Shown piece by piece: positions 7,886-15,137 of a DNA stretch of 21,485 nucleotides. Under the pieces are notes generated by a model. That model saw only the letters and a list, made by a program, of their open reading frames with translations, made no database searches and had not been told where the DNA came from. A program made the translations under genes and the position numbers. Source of the stretch: an uncultured bacterium (lineage in GTDB: Bacteria > Actinomycetota > Coriobacteriia > Coriobacteriales > Coriobacteriaceae); contig CAJMRN010000028.1 of the NCBI GenBank assembly GCA_905215815.1, forward strand, positions 1 through 21,485, read 5' to 3'. Position 1 is the first letter of the stretch. The number at the start of each line of letters is the position of its first letter.

Positions 7886-9087
7886 CGCTCAAGCTGGGCC
7901 AGCAGTTCCTCGACGACCTCGACGGCATCGCCGACAACCTTGTACTGGGCAGCACCAAAGATGGGGGCATCCGGGTCCTCGTTGATGGCGATAATGCACT
8001 CTGCCCCACCGATGCCGGCAAGATGCTGGATGGCGCCCGAAACACCGATACTCACGAGAAGTTTGGGCGAAACCGATACGCCCGTCTGGCCAATCTGATG
8101 GCGATACTCCAACCAGCCGGCCTCCACGACAGGTCGCGTGCAGCCAAGCTCGGCTCCCAGAGCCTCGGCGAGCTTTCGCATCAGGGGCAGATTCTTCTTG
8201 GAACCAATGCCGCGACCCACCACGACCAGGCGCTCGGCATCGGCGATCGAAGCCTGCTGTCCCCACTCCTCGGCGGGAATCGAGATCTCGACACGAGCTT
8301 TGACGTCTTCTGAAAGCGTTACCTGGGTAATCGTTCCAGAACGGCTGTAGTCGAAGTCGGGCGCCTTAAAAATACCGAGGCGCACCGTGGCCATCTGGGG
8401 TCGGTGATTGGGGCAGATGATGGTGGCCATTAGGTTGCCGCCAAACGCCGGGCGCGTCTGCTGCAGCAGACCCGTCTCCGTATCCATCGAAAGCACGGTG
8501 CAATCGGCCGTAAGGCCCGTCTGCAAACGTACGGCGACACCAGGTGCCAGCTCGCGGCCAAAGGCGGTCGCGCCGTAGAAGATGGCCTCGGGCTTGCGCT
8601 CGGCCACCAAATCGCAAATCAGACGGGCATAGGTCTCTGCGTCGTTTTGACACAGACGCTCGTCGCGACAGACCACAACTTCATCCGCACCGGCACAGAC
8701 CAGATGCTCCAGCTCCTCGAGCGAGCTCTCGGGGCTCATGCCGACCAATGCCACCAAACGGCAGCCGCGGGCATCGGCAAGCTCACGGCCCTTACCCATC
8801 AGCTCATAGGCAACAGGAGCCACTGTATCGTGCTCGTCGGTCTGCACGAATACCCAGATGTCTCGATATGTATCAAGGTCCGCCGCGCCGGCGGCCTCGT
8901 CACGCTCGATCGAGATAGCGTTGACGGGGCAGGCATCGACGCACCCGCCGCACAGAATGCAGCCGTCGGTTACGCGGGCACAGCGGTTGGGACGCCCACC
9001 CTCCACCACAATGCCGCCCGAGGCGCAGGCACGGACGCAGCGACCGCAACCGATGCAGGCTTCGCTATCGATATTCAATCCGCTCAT
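7882..9087 (-). CDS. etfA: electron transfer flavoprotein alpha subunit with N-terminal ferredoxin domain
   Basis: A 401-residue EtfA. Residues 1-60 form a two-cluster ferredoxin domain with CIGCGRCVRAC (Cys11, 14, 17, 21) and CILCGGCVDACP (Cys43, 46, 49, 53). The EtfA N-terminal fold follows from about residue 77. The FAD-binding C-terminal domain has GRGIGSKKN, the TRPVVEAGWLEYRHQIGQTG stretch, SIGVSGAIQHLAG and INEDPDAPIF, all diagnostic. The ATG directly abuts the etfB stop (TAGATG), with GAGGGG inside etfB as ribosome site, so the two subunits are translationally coupled. Ferredoxin-fused EtfA is typical of anaerobes, including the lactate dehydrogenase/Etf complex of Acetobacterium. By analogy it passes electrons between ferredoxin, NAD and the upstream dehydrogenase. 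Confidence 0.95.
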   Translation of the reverse strand: MSGLNIDSEACIGCGRCVRACASGGIVVEGGRPNRCARVTDGCILCGGCVDACPVNAISIERDEAAGAADLDTYRDIWVFVQTDEHDTVAPVAYELMGKGRELADARGCRLVALVGMSPESSLEELEHLVCAGADEVVVCRDERLCQNDAETYARLICDLVAERKPEAIFYGATAFGRELAPGVAVRLQTGLTADCTVLSMDTETGLLQQTRPAFGGNLMATIICPNHRPQMATVRLGIFKAPDFDYSRSGTITQVTLSEDVKARVEISIPAEEWGQQASIADAERLVVVGRGIGSKKNLPLMRKLAEALGAELGCTRPVVEAGWLEYRHQIGQTGVSVSPKLLVSIGVSGAIQHLAGIGGAECIIAINEDPDAPIFGAAQYKVVGDAVEVVEELLAQLER

Positions 9088-9903
9088 CTATGCCATCCCC
9101 TCGATAATCTTGGCGAGCTTTTCCGCCTGCTCGGATGCCGTGCCCTCAACGGTCTCGCACGTTTGATCACGGTCGGGCACAAACGAGCGCACGACCTGTG
9201 TCGGCGACCCGGCAAGACCGCAACGCGCGGGGTCGGCGTTCACGTCGGCGGCACTGACCACGCGCACGTCCGCCTCCTCCGCCGCGCGAATACCGGCAAT
9301 ACTCGGCATACGCAACTGGCCAATCTCCTTGGCAGTCGTCATCGCGCACGGCATCTCAAGACACACCGTCTCCTCGCCGGCATCGCATCCGTGAACGAGC
9401 GCCAGCGAGCCACACGTCGTAAAGCCCGCGCTTTGCACGCAGCTCACGTCGGTCACGCAGGGAATCTCAAAGGCACCGGCAAGCTCGGGACCAATCTGGG
9501 CCGTATCGCCATCCACCGCCATCTTGCCGCAGATGAGCAGATCGAAGTCCTCGTCGAGCGCCTCGATGCCGCATTTGAGAGCATAGGTGGTCGCCAGGGT
9601 ATCGGCACCTGCAAAGGCGCGATCGGTCAGCAGCAGCGCGTCGTCGGCACCTCGAGCGATGCAGTCGCGCAGCAGCAACTCAGTCGCGGGGATGCCCATC
9701 GACACCACCGTTACGCGCACGTCCATGCCAAAGCCGATAAAGTCGTCTTTCAGCGCCAGCGCGCATTCCAAAGCGCTCGCATCAAAGGGATTAATGACCG
9801 TCTGCTTGCCATCGCGCACGATGGTATTGGTCTTGGGGTCCATCTTGACCTCGGTGCTGCCCGGCACGGCCTTGACGCACACCACCATATGGAAATCGCT
9901 CAT
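9088..9903 (-). CDS. etfB: electron transfer flavoprotein beta subunit
   Basis: A 271-residue EtfB, the partner of the adjacent EtfA. Diagnostic stretches are VCVKAVPGSTEVKMDPKTN, RDGKQTVINPFDASALE, TDRAFAGADTLATTYAL and GKMAVDGDTAQIGPELAG. The DGDTAQ.GP motif is the form found in Etf of anaerobic, often electron-bifurcating complexes, where EtfB carries the bifurcating FAD; bifurcation here is inference. The ATG at 9903 is preferred because AAAGGGAG lies 9 bases upstream. The GTG at 9909, which would overlap the preceding stop as GTGA, is too close to that ribosome site. The gene is the middle member of the dehydrogenase-etfB-etfA operon, with 2 bases between it and the dehydrogenase stop. 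Confidence 0.95.
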   Translation of the reverse strand: MSDFHMVVCVKAVPGSTEVKMDPKTNTIVRDGKQTVINPFDASALECALALKDDFIGFGMDVRVTVVSMGIPATELLLRDCIARGADDALLLTDRAFAGADTLATTYALKCGIEALDEDFDLLICGKMAVDGDTAQIGPELAGAFEIPCVTDVSCVQSAGFTTCGSLALVHGCDAGEETVCLEMPCAMTTAKEIGQLRMPSIAGIRAAEEADVRVVSAADVNADPARCGLAGSPTQVVRSFVPDRDQTCETVEGTASEQAEKLAKIIEGMA

Positions 9904-9905
9904 CT

Positions 9906-11507
9906 TCACGCACTCCCTTTCTGGACGAGCTCATCCAAGAGCTTCTCCGAAAACAGGTTGCCGCGACCCAGCTGCCCGTCGGGATCGAGCTGGAGCTTGA
10001 GCCGCGCCGACTCGACCATGGCCTCGTGACCGTACATCGTCTCTAAGAAGCCCGCCTTGATCTTGCCGACGCCGTGCTCGGCAGAAACGGCACCGCCCAT
10101 AGCCGTTACCTCCGCAGCCCACTGGGCAAACAGCTCGCCACCGCGACGGTAGTCCTGCGCATCGCGCGGCAGGATGTTCACATGCAGATGGTTGTTACCG
10201 ATGTGCCCCCAGGCAGCAGATTCAAGCCCGCTTTCGGCCAGTGTGCGGCGATAGAGGGCCACGACATCGGCAAGGCGTGCATTGGGCACCGACATGTCCG
10301 AACCCAGTTTGGTGATGGTGGGATCCGTGCGGCGACGCTCGTCGATAAGCATGTTGACGCTCTCGGGCACCGCGTGGCGGAAGAACCGCTGGCATTCGCG
10401 ATCGACTTCGGTGCGCGCGACCCATGTCGCATCGTCGCTGCCGCCCGCAAGCTCTAGTACCCACCCCAAGTGATACAGCTCCTCAGTCGCCTGGGCTTCG
10501 TCGTCGCAGTCGAGCTCCACGTAAACACAGACCTTAGCGTCTTTGTCGAGCGCCGGCAGCGAGGCGAACGCGGTCGACTGCTCGCGCTGGCGACGTAGAA
10601 TATCCAGGGCGCCAGCGTCGAAGTACTCGATGGCAGCCGCATGGGACAGGACGGGGCGCACGGAATCGGTAAAGGACACGGCCTTGTCTTCGCTATCGAA
10701 AAAGCAGCTCACACCCCAAACGACCGCAGGCGCCGCCTGCAGGGCAATCTCGAGCTCGGTGATAACGCCGAGCGTGCCGCAAGCACCGATAAAGAGGTCG
10801 ATGGCGTCCATTTCGTCCGCAACGAAATAGCCTGAGGCATTTTTTGTCTTGGGCATGGTGTAGTCAGGAAGATCGAGCTCGAGTGCACGGCCCGCTGCCG
10901 TCACGAGCGACAGGCGGCGGCCCTGGGCAAAAGCCTCGCCGCGCTGAAGCTCAAGCAAATCGCCATCAGCCAGCGCGACGTGGAGTCCCGTGATATGCGG
11001 GCGCATGGGGCCGTAAGCGTAGCTGCGGGCGCCGGAGGCGTTGCATGCCGCCATGCCGCCCAGACAGGCAGATGCCTCAGTGGGATCGGTGGGAAAAAAC
11101 TGCTCCGGGGCCTCTTGGAACTCCTCGTAGGCCTCAAGCGATGCCTGGTCCCAACCAGCGATCGGCAGCACCTTCTTGCTCAGCTGCTTGCGCAGCTCCG
11201 AGAGCACGACGCCCGGCTCCACACGCAGTAGAAAGCGGCCTTGTTCATCGCGGCGAAGGCCCAAGTAGCGATTCATACGGGAAGTATTGAGGATATGCCC
11301 GCCGTGGGGCACGGCACCGGCGGCAAGGCCGGTTCGGGCGCCCTGAACCGTTACCGGGACACGCTCGGCATGGAGCTTTTCCAAAATGGCACGGACCTCG
11401 TCTTCCGTTGTCGGAAACGAGATGCTCGAGGCCTCGCCCGATGCGCGAGACTCATCGCGACCATACTCTTCGAACTCGTCGGTGAAGGGTTTGATGGTTA
11501 CAGACAC
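9906..11507 (-). CDS. FAD-linked D-lactate/glycolate dehydrogenase-type oxidoreductase
   Basis: This 533-residue flavoprotein belongs to the GlcD/D-lactate dehydrogenase family. The FAD_binding_4 (PCMH) domain covers roughly residues 28-210 (VTVQGARTGLAAGAVP, FFPTDPTEASACLGGMAACNASGARS). The FAD-oxidase C-terminal domain carries WGHIGNNHLHVNILP and SAEHGVGKIKAGFLE, the usual substrate/metal region. It would oxidise D-lactate or another 2-hydroxyacid to the 2-keto acid and hand electrons to the Etf encoded immediately downstream. The order dehydrogenase-etfB-etfA uses the same parts as the lctBCD lactate oxidation locus of Acetobacterium woodii. The start is a GTG with GGGGAG about 5 bases upstream. 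No lactate permease or regulator lies nearby, so the precise substrate is uncertain. It is somewhat longer than the ~465-residue acetogen enzyme. Confidence 0.9.
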   Translation of the reverse strand: MSVTIKPFTDEFEEYGRDESRASGEASSISFPTTEDEVRAILEKLHAERVPVTVQGARTGLAAGAVPHGGHILNTSRMNRYLGLRRDEQGRFLLRVEPGVVLSELRKQLSKKVLPIAGWDQASLEAYEEFQEAPEQFFPTDPTEASACLGGMAACNASGARSYAYGPMRPHITGLHVALADGDLLELQRGEAFAQGRRLSLVTAAGRALELDLPDYTMPKTKNASGYFVADEMDAIDLFIGACGTLGVITELEIALQAAPAVVWGVSCFFDSEDKAVSFTDSVRPVLSHAAAIEYFDAGALDILRRQREQSTAFASLPALDKDAKVCVYVELDCDDEAQATEELYHLGWVLELAGGSDDATWVARTEVDRECQRFFRHAVPESVNMLIDERRRTDPTITKLGSDMSVPNARLADVVALYRRTLAESGLESAAWGHIGNNHLHVNILPRDAQDYRRGGELFAQWAAEVTAMGGAVSAEHGVGKIKAGFLETMYGHEAMVESARLKLQLDPDGQLGRGNLFSEKLLDELVQKGSA

Positions 11508-11852
11508 GCGAACTCCCCTTTAGCTAACTACAGTGTTTGCAGGGAGATGTTACCGCATCGTTTCGTCGACGTGTTCGAGACCGTCTCCATAATTGGCGAT
11601 TTTTACGTTCGTGCAATTCGGCGAGCGGCTTGATTTCCTCGGCAGACGATGCTTTTGACACATATGGCCCCGCCGTCGCCGACCGCGTGATTGTCGCTCG
11701 AAAAAAGTTGGAGTATTTTTTGCCGCCTTTTACCTGCGGAGACGCCAATCCGTCAAGCATTTGGTTAGAAATTGGTCAAGTAGCGGCTGATACGGTCGGC
11801 GTCGACAGCCAAAACCGATAGAAGTTTTGGCCCCAGAAGCAGGGAGGTTCCC
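11508..11852. other. 345-base divergent intergenic region
   Basis: This lies between the minus-strand dehydrogenase operon and the plus-strand surface operon and must hold both promoters. It is more AT-rich than its surroundings. It contains an 8-bp palindrome TTAGCTAA (11520-11527) just upstream of the dehydrogenase ribosome site and an isolated perfect TTGACA (11655-11660) without a good -10. A weak TTGTCG-17-TATTTT pair starts at 11691, inside an A6...T6 stretch. Weak open frames on both strands (11537-11821 plus, 11524-11760 minus) have no ribosome sites or third-position GC bias, so no gene is called. Confidence 0.6.
11808..11831 (+). promoter_or_regulatory. hairpin in the leader of the surface operon
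   Basis: GCCAAAAC (11808-11815) and GTTTTGGC (11824-11831) form an 8-bp perfect stem with an 8-base loop, ending 11 bases before the AGGGAGG ribosome site of the first surface-operon gene. There is no T-tract, so it is not a terminator. An operator or leader structure is possible. Confidence 0.35.
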
Positions 11853-12149
11853 ATGGCATATTACTGGCCCCAGTACGGCATCGCCATCGAAGTCGACGAC
11901 GATCCCCATCTCCTGCCTTTCGACGAAGAGGCATTCCCCGACACGGCGGTCTACCACGTCACAACCGATGTGATCTGCGACCCCGAGTCGTTCTCGGCGC
12001 TCGCCCACCACATCGCGCATATCCACGACATCGAGCTCCCTCCTGACTTCGACGAGCTTGTCTACTCGCGCCGCCTGATGCTTCGCATGCTCTTTGGAGC
12101 GGACCCGTCCACCTTTGCGCGCATCTATACCGCCAAGGATGCCGCATGA
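11853..12149 (+). CDS. small protein resembling part of a DUF559/Vsr-type nuclease fold
   Basis: A 98-residue acidic protein of unknown function. The ribosome site AGGGAGG is 4 bases before the ATG, and the stop overlaps the next start as ATGA, so it is a real gene coupled to its neighbour. YYWPQYGIAIEVDDDPH resembles the E-x-D strand region of DUF559-type endonuclease domains (usually FYWPEYRLVVEVDG-like). HVTTDVICDPESFSALAHHI resembles their last strand and helix. The intervening and preceding catalytic parts are shorter or missing, so enzymatic activity is doubtful. Its place as first gene of a surface-protein operon is odd for a nuclease relative. The family call is my reading of short motifs, not an established match. 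Confidence 0.75.
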   Translation: MAYYWPQYGIAIEVDDDPHLLPFDEEAFPDTAVYHVTTDVICDPESFSALAHHIAHIHDIELPPDFDELVYSRRLMLRMLFGADPSTFARIYTAKDAA

Positions 12150-12655
12150 GCGCGAAAAAGCCACTCCACTTTGCAGGCCTGAGTCGTCGCAAGAAGCTCA
12201 TCGTTGCCTGCTTGGCCATCGTCTGTGCCCTTGTCGCCGTAGGACTATACGCTTGGCAGTCGCAGCCCGTACCCGAGGCGGGCGCTTCGGTTACGACGGC
12301 CGAGGGCAAAACGCGTCAGGAAATCCAAGATGAGCTCGACGCCATCGTCCGCGACAACATGATGACGATTTCGGTCGCACCGGTCGCTCAGCTGCAGGAG
12401 GACGGCAAGCTGCGCGTCAACGTGCAAAACGTCCAAGACAACAAGTTTCCCCAGCGATTCCGCGTCATCCAAAACGACGAGACCATGTACGAATCCGGTG
12501 TGGTCAAGACCGGCAAGACAATCGAAACGTGCCCCGCCGGCGACATCAAAGAAGGCGAGGCGTACATCGAGATCCAGGCACTCGATGCCAAGACCCTCGA
12601 CAGCCACGGCAATCCGACACGTGTCAAGGTACGGGTTGAGCAAGCCGAGAACTAG
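12146..12655 (+). CDS. membrane-anchored extracellular protein, surface operon
   Basis: A 169-residue protein with a basic N-terminus (SRRKK), a single transmembrane helix at about residues 18-36 (LIVACLAIVCALVAVGLYA) and an external domain of about 130 residues. The external part starts with a TRQEIQDELDAIVRDNMM helix, followed by a beta-rich region (SVAPVAQLQEDGKLRVNVQN, ESGVVKTGKTIETC). This pattern of a polar helix, then MM.I.V, then YESG.V..G..IE recalls small anchored proteins seen next to Gram-positive surface beta-sandwich proteins, so a scaffolding or assembly role is plausible. The start overlaps the previous stop by 4 bases (ATGA). No lipobox or sorting signal is present, so the helix is probably the anchor. 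Function not established. Confidence 0.85.
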   Translation: MSAKKPLHFAGLSRRKKLIVACLAIVCALVAVGLYAWQSQPVPEAGASVTTAEGKTRQEIQDELDAIVRDNMMTISVAPVAQLQEDGKLRVNVQNVQDNKFPQRFRVIQNDETMYESGVVKTGKTIETCPAGDIKEGEAYIEIQALDAKTLDSHGNPTRVKVRVEQAEN

Positions 12656-12707
12656 CTTTCCGGCCGACGCGGCGCCGCACGCAATTCACCAGCATTCGTC
12701 CAATCAT

Positions 12708-12724
12708 CGCGGGGACGGCCCGCG
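12708..12724 (+). promoter_or_regulatory. short GC hairpin before the WxL-like gene
   Basis: CGCGGG (12708-12713) pairs with CCCGCG (12719-12724) around a GACGG loop in the 89-base gap between the anchored protein and the WxL-like protein. No T-tract follows. It may protect the downstream mRNA end or tune expression of the secreted protein. Confidence 0.3.
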
Positions 12725-12744
12725 GCGAATAGAAAGGAACGACC

Positions 12745-13344
12745 ATGGACATCACCAGGAACATGAACGGAGCCAAAGCGCTCGTCGTGGGCGCAGGGCT
12801 CGCGCTCGCGCTCGCAATGGGCGCCGCCCCGACGCCAGCTATGGCAGCCGGGCGCGTTGGAACCACGAAAGTAATGGTCAGGACCGAGATCGACAACGTT
12901 GAGTTCAAAGTTCCGACGGTTATTCCCTTCGTCGCCAAGGCCGACGGCACGCTTCAGGGCCCCTCAGAAGACGCGACCACCATCGACAATCATTCGGCCT
13001 ACGGCATCCATGTCACCAACATGAAGATCGACGCCATGAACACCTGGACCATTGCTGCCGACGCCAAAGCCGGAACCGCACAGAACTCCATCGACTTTAA
13101 GGTCGGCCCCGACGGGGAACTCCAGAACGCCAGCGCCGCAATGCAGGGGACGGGCCTCGATCTTTCCAAGAACGCAGCCTTCGACATGGGCTACCAGGGC
13201 ATTGCCGGCGGCACGGACAAAATTAAGCTCAAGACAAGCGGAAACGTCGCCCGCGTCACGCGCGACATCTTCCGCGTAACCGGCGAAGGCGATCAGGTTG
13301 CAACGATCACCTGGACGGTCGAGCCCGGTGCGCACACGGCATAA
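12745..13344 (+). CDS. secreted surface protein with WxL-like motifs
   Basis: A 199-residue exported protein. The signal peptide covers residues 1-35 or so (hydrophobic core LVVGAGLALALAMGAA, cleavage near AMAA). The mature part is Thr/Ala/Asp-rich and beta-strand-like (VEFKVPTVIPFVAKADGTL, IDNHSAYGIHVTNMKI). It has two tryptophan motifs: NTWTIAAD at Trp101 and ATITWTVEPG at Trp190, nine residues before the end. In WxL proteins of Firmicutes a proximal WxL and a distal [LIV]TWxL...P motif mark a peptidoglycan-binding domain. Here the consensus Leu is Ile or Val, so the relation is possible but distant. AAAGGA lies before the ATG. It sits between an anchored protein and a sortase-type small protein, supporting a cell-wall location. 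Confidence 0.85.
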   Translation: MDITRNMNGAKALVVGAGLALALAMGAAPTPAMAAGRVGTTKVMVRTEIDNVEFKVPTVIPFVAKADGTLQGPSEDATTIDNHSAYGIHVTNMKIDAMNTWTIAADAKAGTAQNSIDFKVGPDGELQNASAAMQGTGLDLSKNAAFDMGYQGIAGGTDKIKLKTSGNVARVTRDIFRVTGEGDQVATITWTVEPGAHTA

Positions 13345-13609
13345 GGCCGTCGCCCTGGCCGCCGCCGTCAGCATCCTAGCGTTTGGGCCAGCCATGGCCT
13401 TTGCCCAGCAAGAACAGGCGCAGGCCGCCACGCAAGTGACGGTCGACCTCTCGGAGCTCGACCGCGGCGACCGCGAGGAACCGTTGGCGCAGACAGGCGA
13501 CAGACGATGGCTCTTGGCAGCAGGCGCCACAGCAGCAGGCGCGGGGACCGCCGGCCTCGGTCTGCACATCAAACGCAGCCAGAAACAAAACACGGACAGG
13601 CCGCACTAA
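13328..13609 (+). CDS. small sortase-anchored protein with LAQTG signal
   Basis: A 93-residue exported protein with a signal peptide (RTRHK, then AVALAAAVSILAFGPAMAFA). A short mature segment of about 35 residues (VTVDLSELDRGDREEP) is followed by a C-terminal sorting signal: LAQTGD, a hydrophobic stretch (WLLAAGATAAGAGTAGLGL) and a basic tail (HIKRSQK). LAxTG replaces the canonical LPxTG and is the motif preferred by class E sortases of actinobacteria. The GTG at 13328 gives a well-formed signal peptide and overlaps the previous gene by 17 bases; a TTG at 13298 adds ten residues. Small LPxTG proteins of about this size accompany WxL proteins in Firmicutes surface clusters, which suggests an anchoring partner role. 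No sortase gene is in the window. Confidence 0.85.
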   Translation: MRTRHKAVALAAAVSILAFGPAMAFAQQEQAQAATQVTVDLSELDRGDREEPLAQTGDRRWLLAAGATAAGAGTAGLGLHIKRSQKQNTDRPH

Positions 13610-13627
13610 ATTAGCTAAGGAGACCCC

Positions 13628-15058
13628 ATGGCATCGAAGAACCTTTTGCCCGTCGTCGCACTCTGCGGCGCGCTCGCAACCGGAACGCCTGTCGCCGCTT
13701 GGGCGACTCCCGTCATGGCAGACTCCTTACCAGCAGTCCTAAGTTCCGCACCAAATCCGTCGAGCGCCATTGCGTGCAAGCGTTTTTCGATCGCACAGGC
13801 CGCGATCTCAACCTCGGGATGCCTTCGTCGTAATACGGACGGCTCGATAGTCGTGGATATCAATCGTTCGAACAAGGCAAACGGCTCCCAGGCGGGGTGC
13901 GCCGTCTGCACGTGGCGCTCGGTTATGCTCGATGCAGATGGCGATCCATGCAATTTAGAGCTGCGCATCGACATCGCTTCGGTCGATGACTCGGCGAACG
14001 GAGCGAAGGTCGCCTTCGACGGTACGTTTTTTGAGAAAGGAGGCGGTATATGTCTGGGCTGCGCCGCCGCGAATGCAGACGAAACGCAGCCCACCCTCTC
14101 ATTCACGGCATCGTTGCGGCTGACCAAAGCCGGCACCGATGCCATCGCGGCGGGAGAAGCGTCCCTGCTGTTCTACGCCGTCAGCGCCAAAGACACAGAC
14201 GCTCATTTCGAGAAGCCAGCCGGATCGCTCAGCCTTACACGAGGGATAGAGACAGGCCCTATTGAAATCGATGCCCACGCGCAAAGCAGGCAACGCATTC
14301 TTGCCGACCCGGCGCTTCTCGAAATGGAGTGGAACGGATCCGGAGCCATCGGAATTCTTCCCTCCGCGCTTGACGCCAAGACGCTCCCCTCAAACGACGA
14401 ACCCATCAACGCAACCATACAAGAAGAGAGCGCGGACAAAGAAGCAGGTACGGGCGACACGCCGTCGCCGACAAACAGCGTCCCAGCTTCTTTCGAAGCG
14501 CCGAATGAGCCCGCTGCCGATCCAAACGATCCCGAGCTCGCGGACAGTCTGGGGCTTGCTGATCCTCAAGAGATCGATGAAGGTAACTGCTGCGTGCTTG
14601 CCGCGCTCGACCACACAGAGGTCATCGACGCTGCGAACATCGAAGTTGCCGCCGCCAATCAGCCCGTCCGCAAGTCGGCTATCATCGCATTTCCCGAATC
14701 CATCGAAGTCGTCTTTTTGCCATCGGGCGAGGTCGTGGCCCCAACACTGCTTACCTTGTTGGGCGCCAAGAATACTCGAAACGAAATTAAAAAGGTCACG
14801 GTTGTCGACCCTGCAACCACCGCCAAGCTGCGTCTATACGCCGTTGCTCCAGATGGAGGCAAGACCTTGGAATTCGATGGCGACACACTCCTAGCCTGGC
14901 GACGTCTGGACATTATGCAAGACGTCTCGTATCAGATCGAACTCGAAGGGTTTGATCGTGCCCGCGATACCAATATCATCGCCGCGGCTATTGAATCCCC
15001 ACAGCGGCTTATGACACTGCGCTTTGACTACTATCCCTATGTCCCGACAACCACCTGA
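13628..15058 (+). CDS. large secreted protein with cysteine pairs, surface operon
   Basis: A 476-residue exported protein, not matched to a known family. A signal peptide of about 31 residues (LLPVVALCGALATGTPVAAWA) is followed by an N-terminal domain to about residue 245 with cysteines including Cys91/Cys94 and Cys142/Cys145 (CxxC spacing). An acidic Pro/Glu/Ala-rich linker covers about residues 255-310 (ESADKEAGTGDTPSPTNSVP). A C-terminal beta-rich domain contains a CC pair (Cys325-326) and ends LRFDYYPYVPTTT. No sorting signal or transmembrane anchor closes the protein, so it is probably released or held by the anchored partners. Start: ATG with AAGGAG 5 bases upstream, 18 bases after the LAQTG gene, hence same operon. 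The two domains may bind other surface components; this is inference. Confidence 0.85.
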   Translation: MASKNLLPVVALCGALATGTPVAAWATPVMADSLPAVLSSAPNPSSAIACKRFSIAQAAISTSGCLRRNTDGSIVVDINRSNKANGSQAGCAVCTWRSVMLDADGDPCNLELRIDIASVDDSANGAKVAFDGTFFEKGGGICLGCAAANADETQPTLSFTASLRLTKAGTDAIAAGEASLLFYAVSAKDTDAHFEKPAGSLSLTRGIETGPIEIDAHAQSRQRILADPALLEMEWNGSGAIGILPSALDAKTLPSNDEPINATIQEESADKEAGTGDTPSPTNSVPASFEAPNEPAADPNDPELADSLGLADPQEIDEGNCCVLAALDHTEVIDAANIEVAAANQPVRKSAIIAFPESIEVVFLPSGEVVAPTLLTLLGAKNTRNEIKKVTVVDPATTAKLRLYAVAPDGGKTLEFDGDTLLAWRRLDIMQDVSYQIELEGFDRARDTNIIAAAIESPQRLMTLRFDYYPYVPTTT

Positions 15059-15081
15059 GGCTTAAATGCTGCGCATCATTC

Positions 15082-15107
15082 CTAATACCACTTATATAAC
15101 GTATTAG
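15082..15107 (+). promoter_or_regulatory. CTAATAC-N12-GTATTAG inverted repeat
   Basis: A perfect 7-bp inverted repeat (15082-15088 and 15101-15107) has an AT-rich 12-base spacer (CACTTATATAAC). It lies 24 bases after the secreted-protein stop and about 30 bases upstream of the candidate DUF554 -10. The AT content contrasts with the surrounding GC-rich DNA. It looks like a dimeric regulator site rather than a terminator because no T-tract follows. Confidence 0.4.
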
Positions 15108-15137
15108 ACGGGTCGCGATGTGCCTCGCATTTCGTTC

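Noticed and set aside
8647..10029. 460-codon plus-strand open frame opposite etfA and etfB
   Set aside because: It is His/Arg/Ala/Gly-rich, has no ribosome site, and mirrors the codon bias of two confidently identified genes. It is a shadow frame of high-GC DNA.
11524..11821. Open frames of 94 (plus) and 78 (minus) codons in the divergent spacer
   Set aside because: They overlap each other and lack ribosome sites, third-position GC bias and recognisable motifs.
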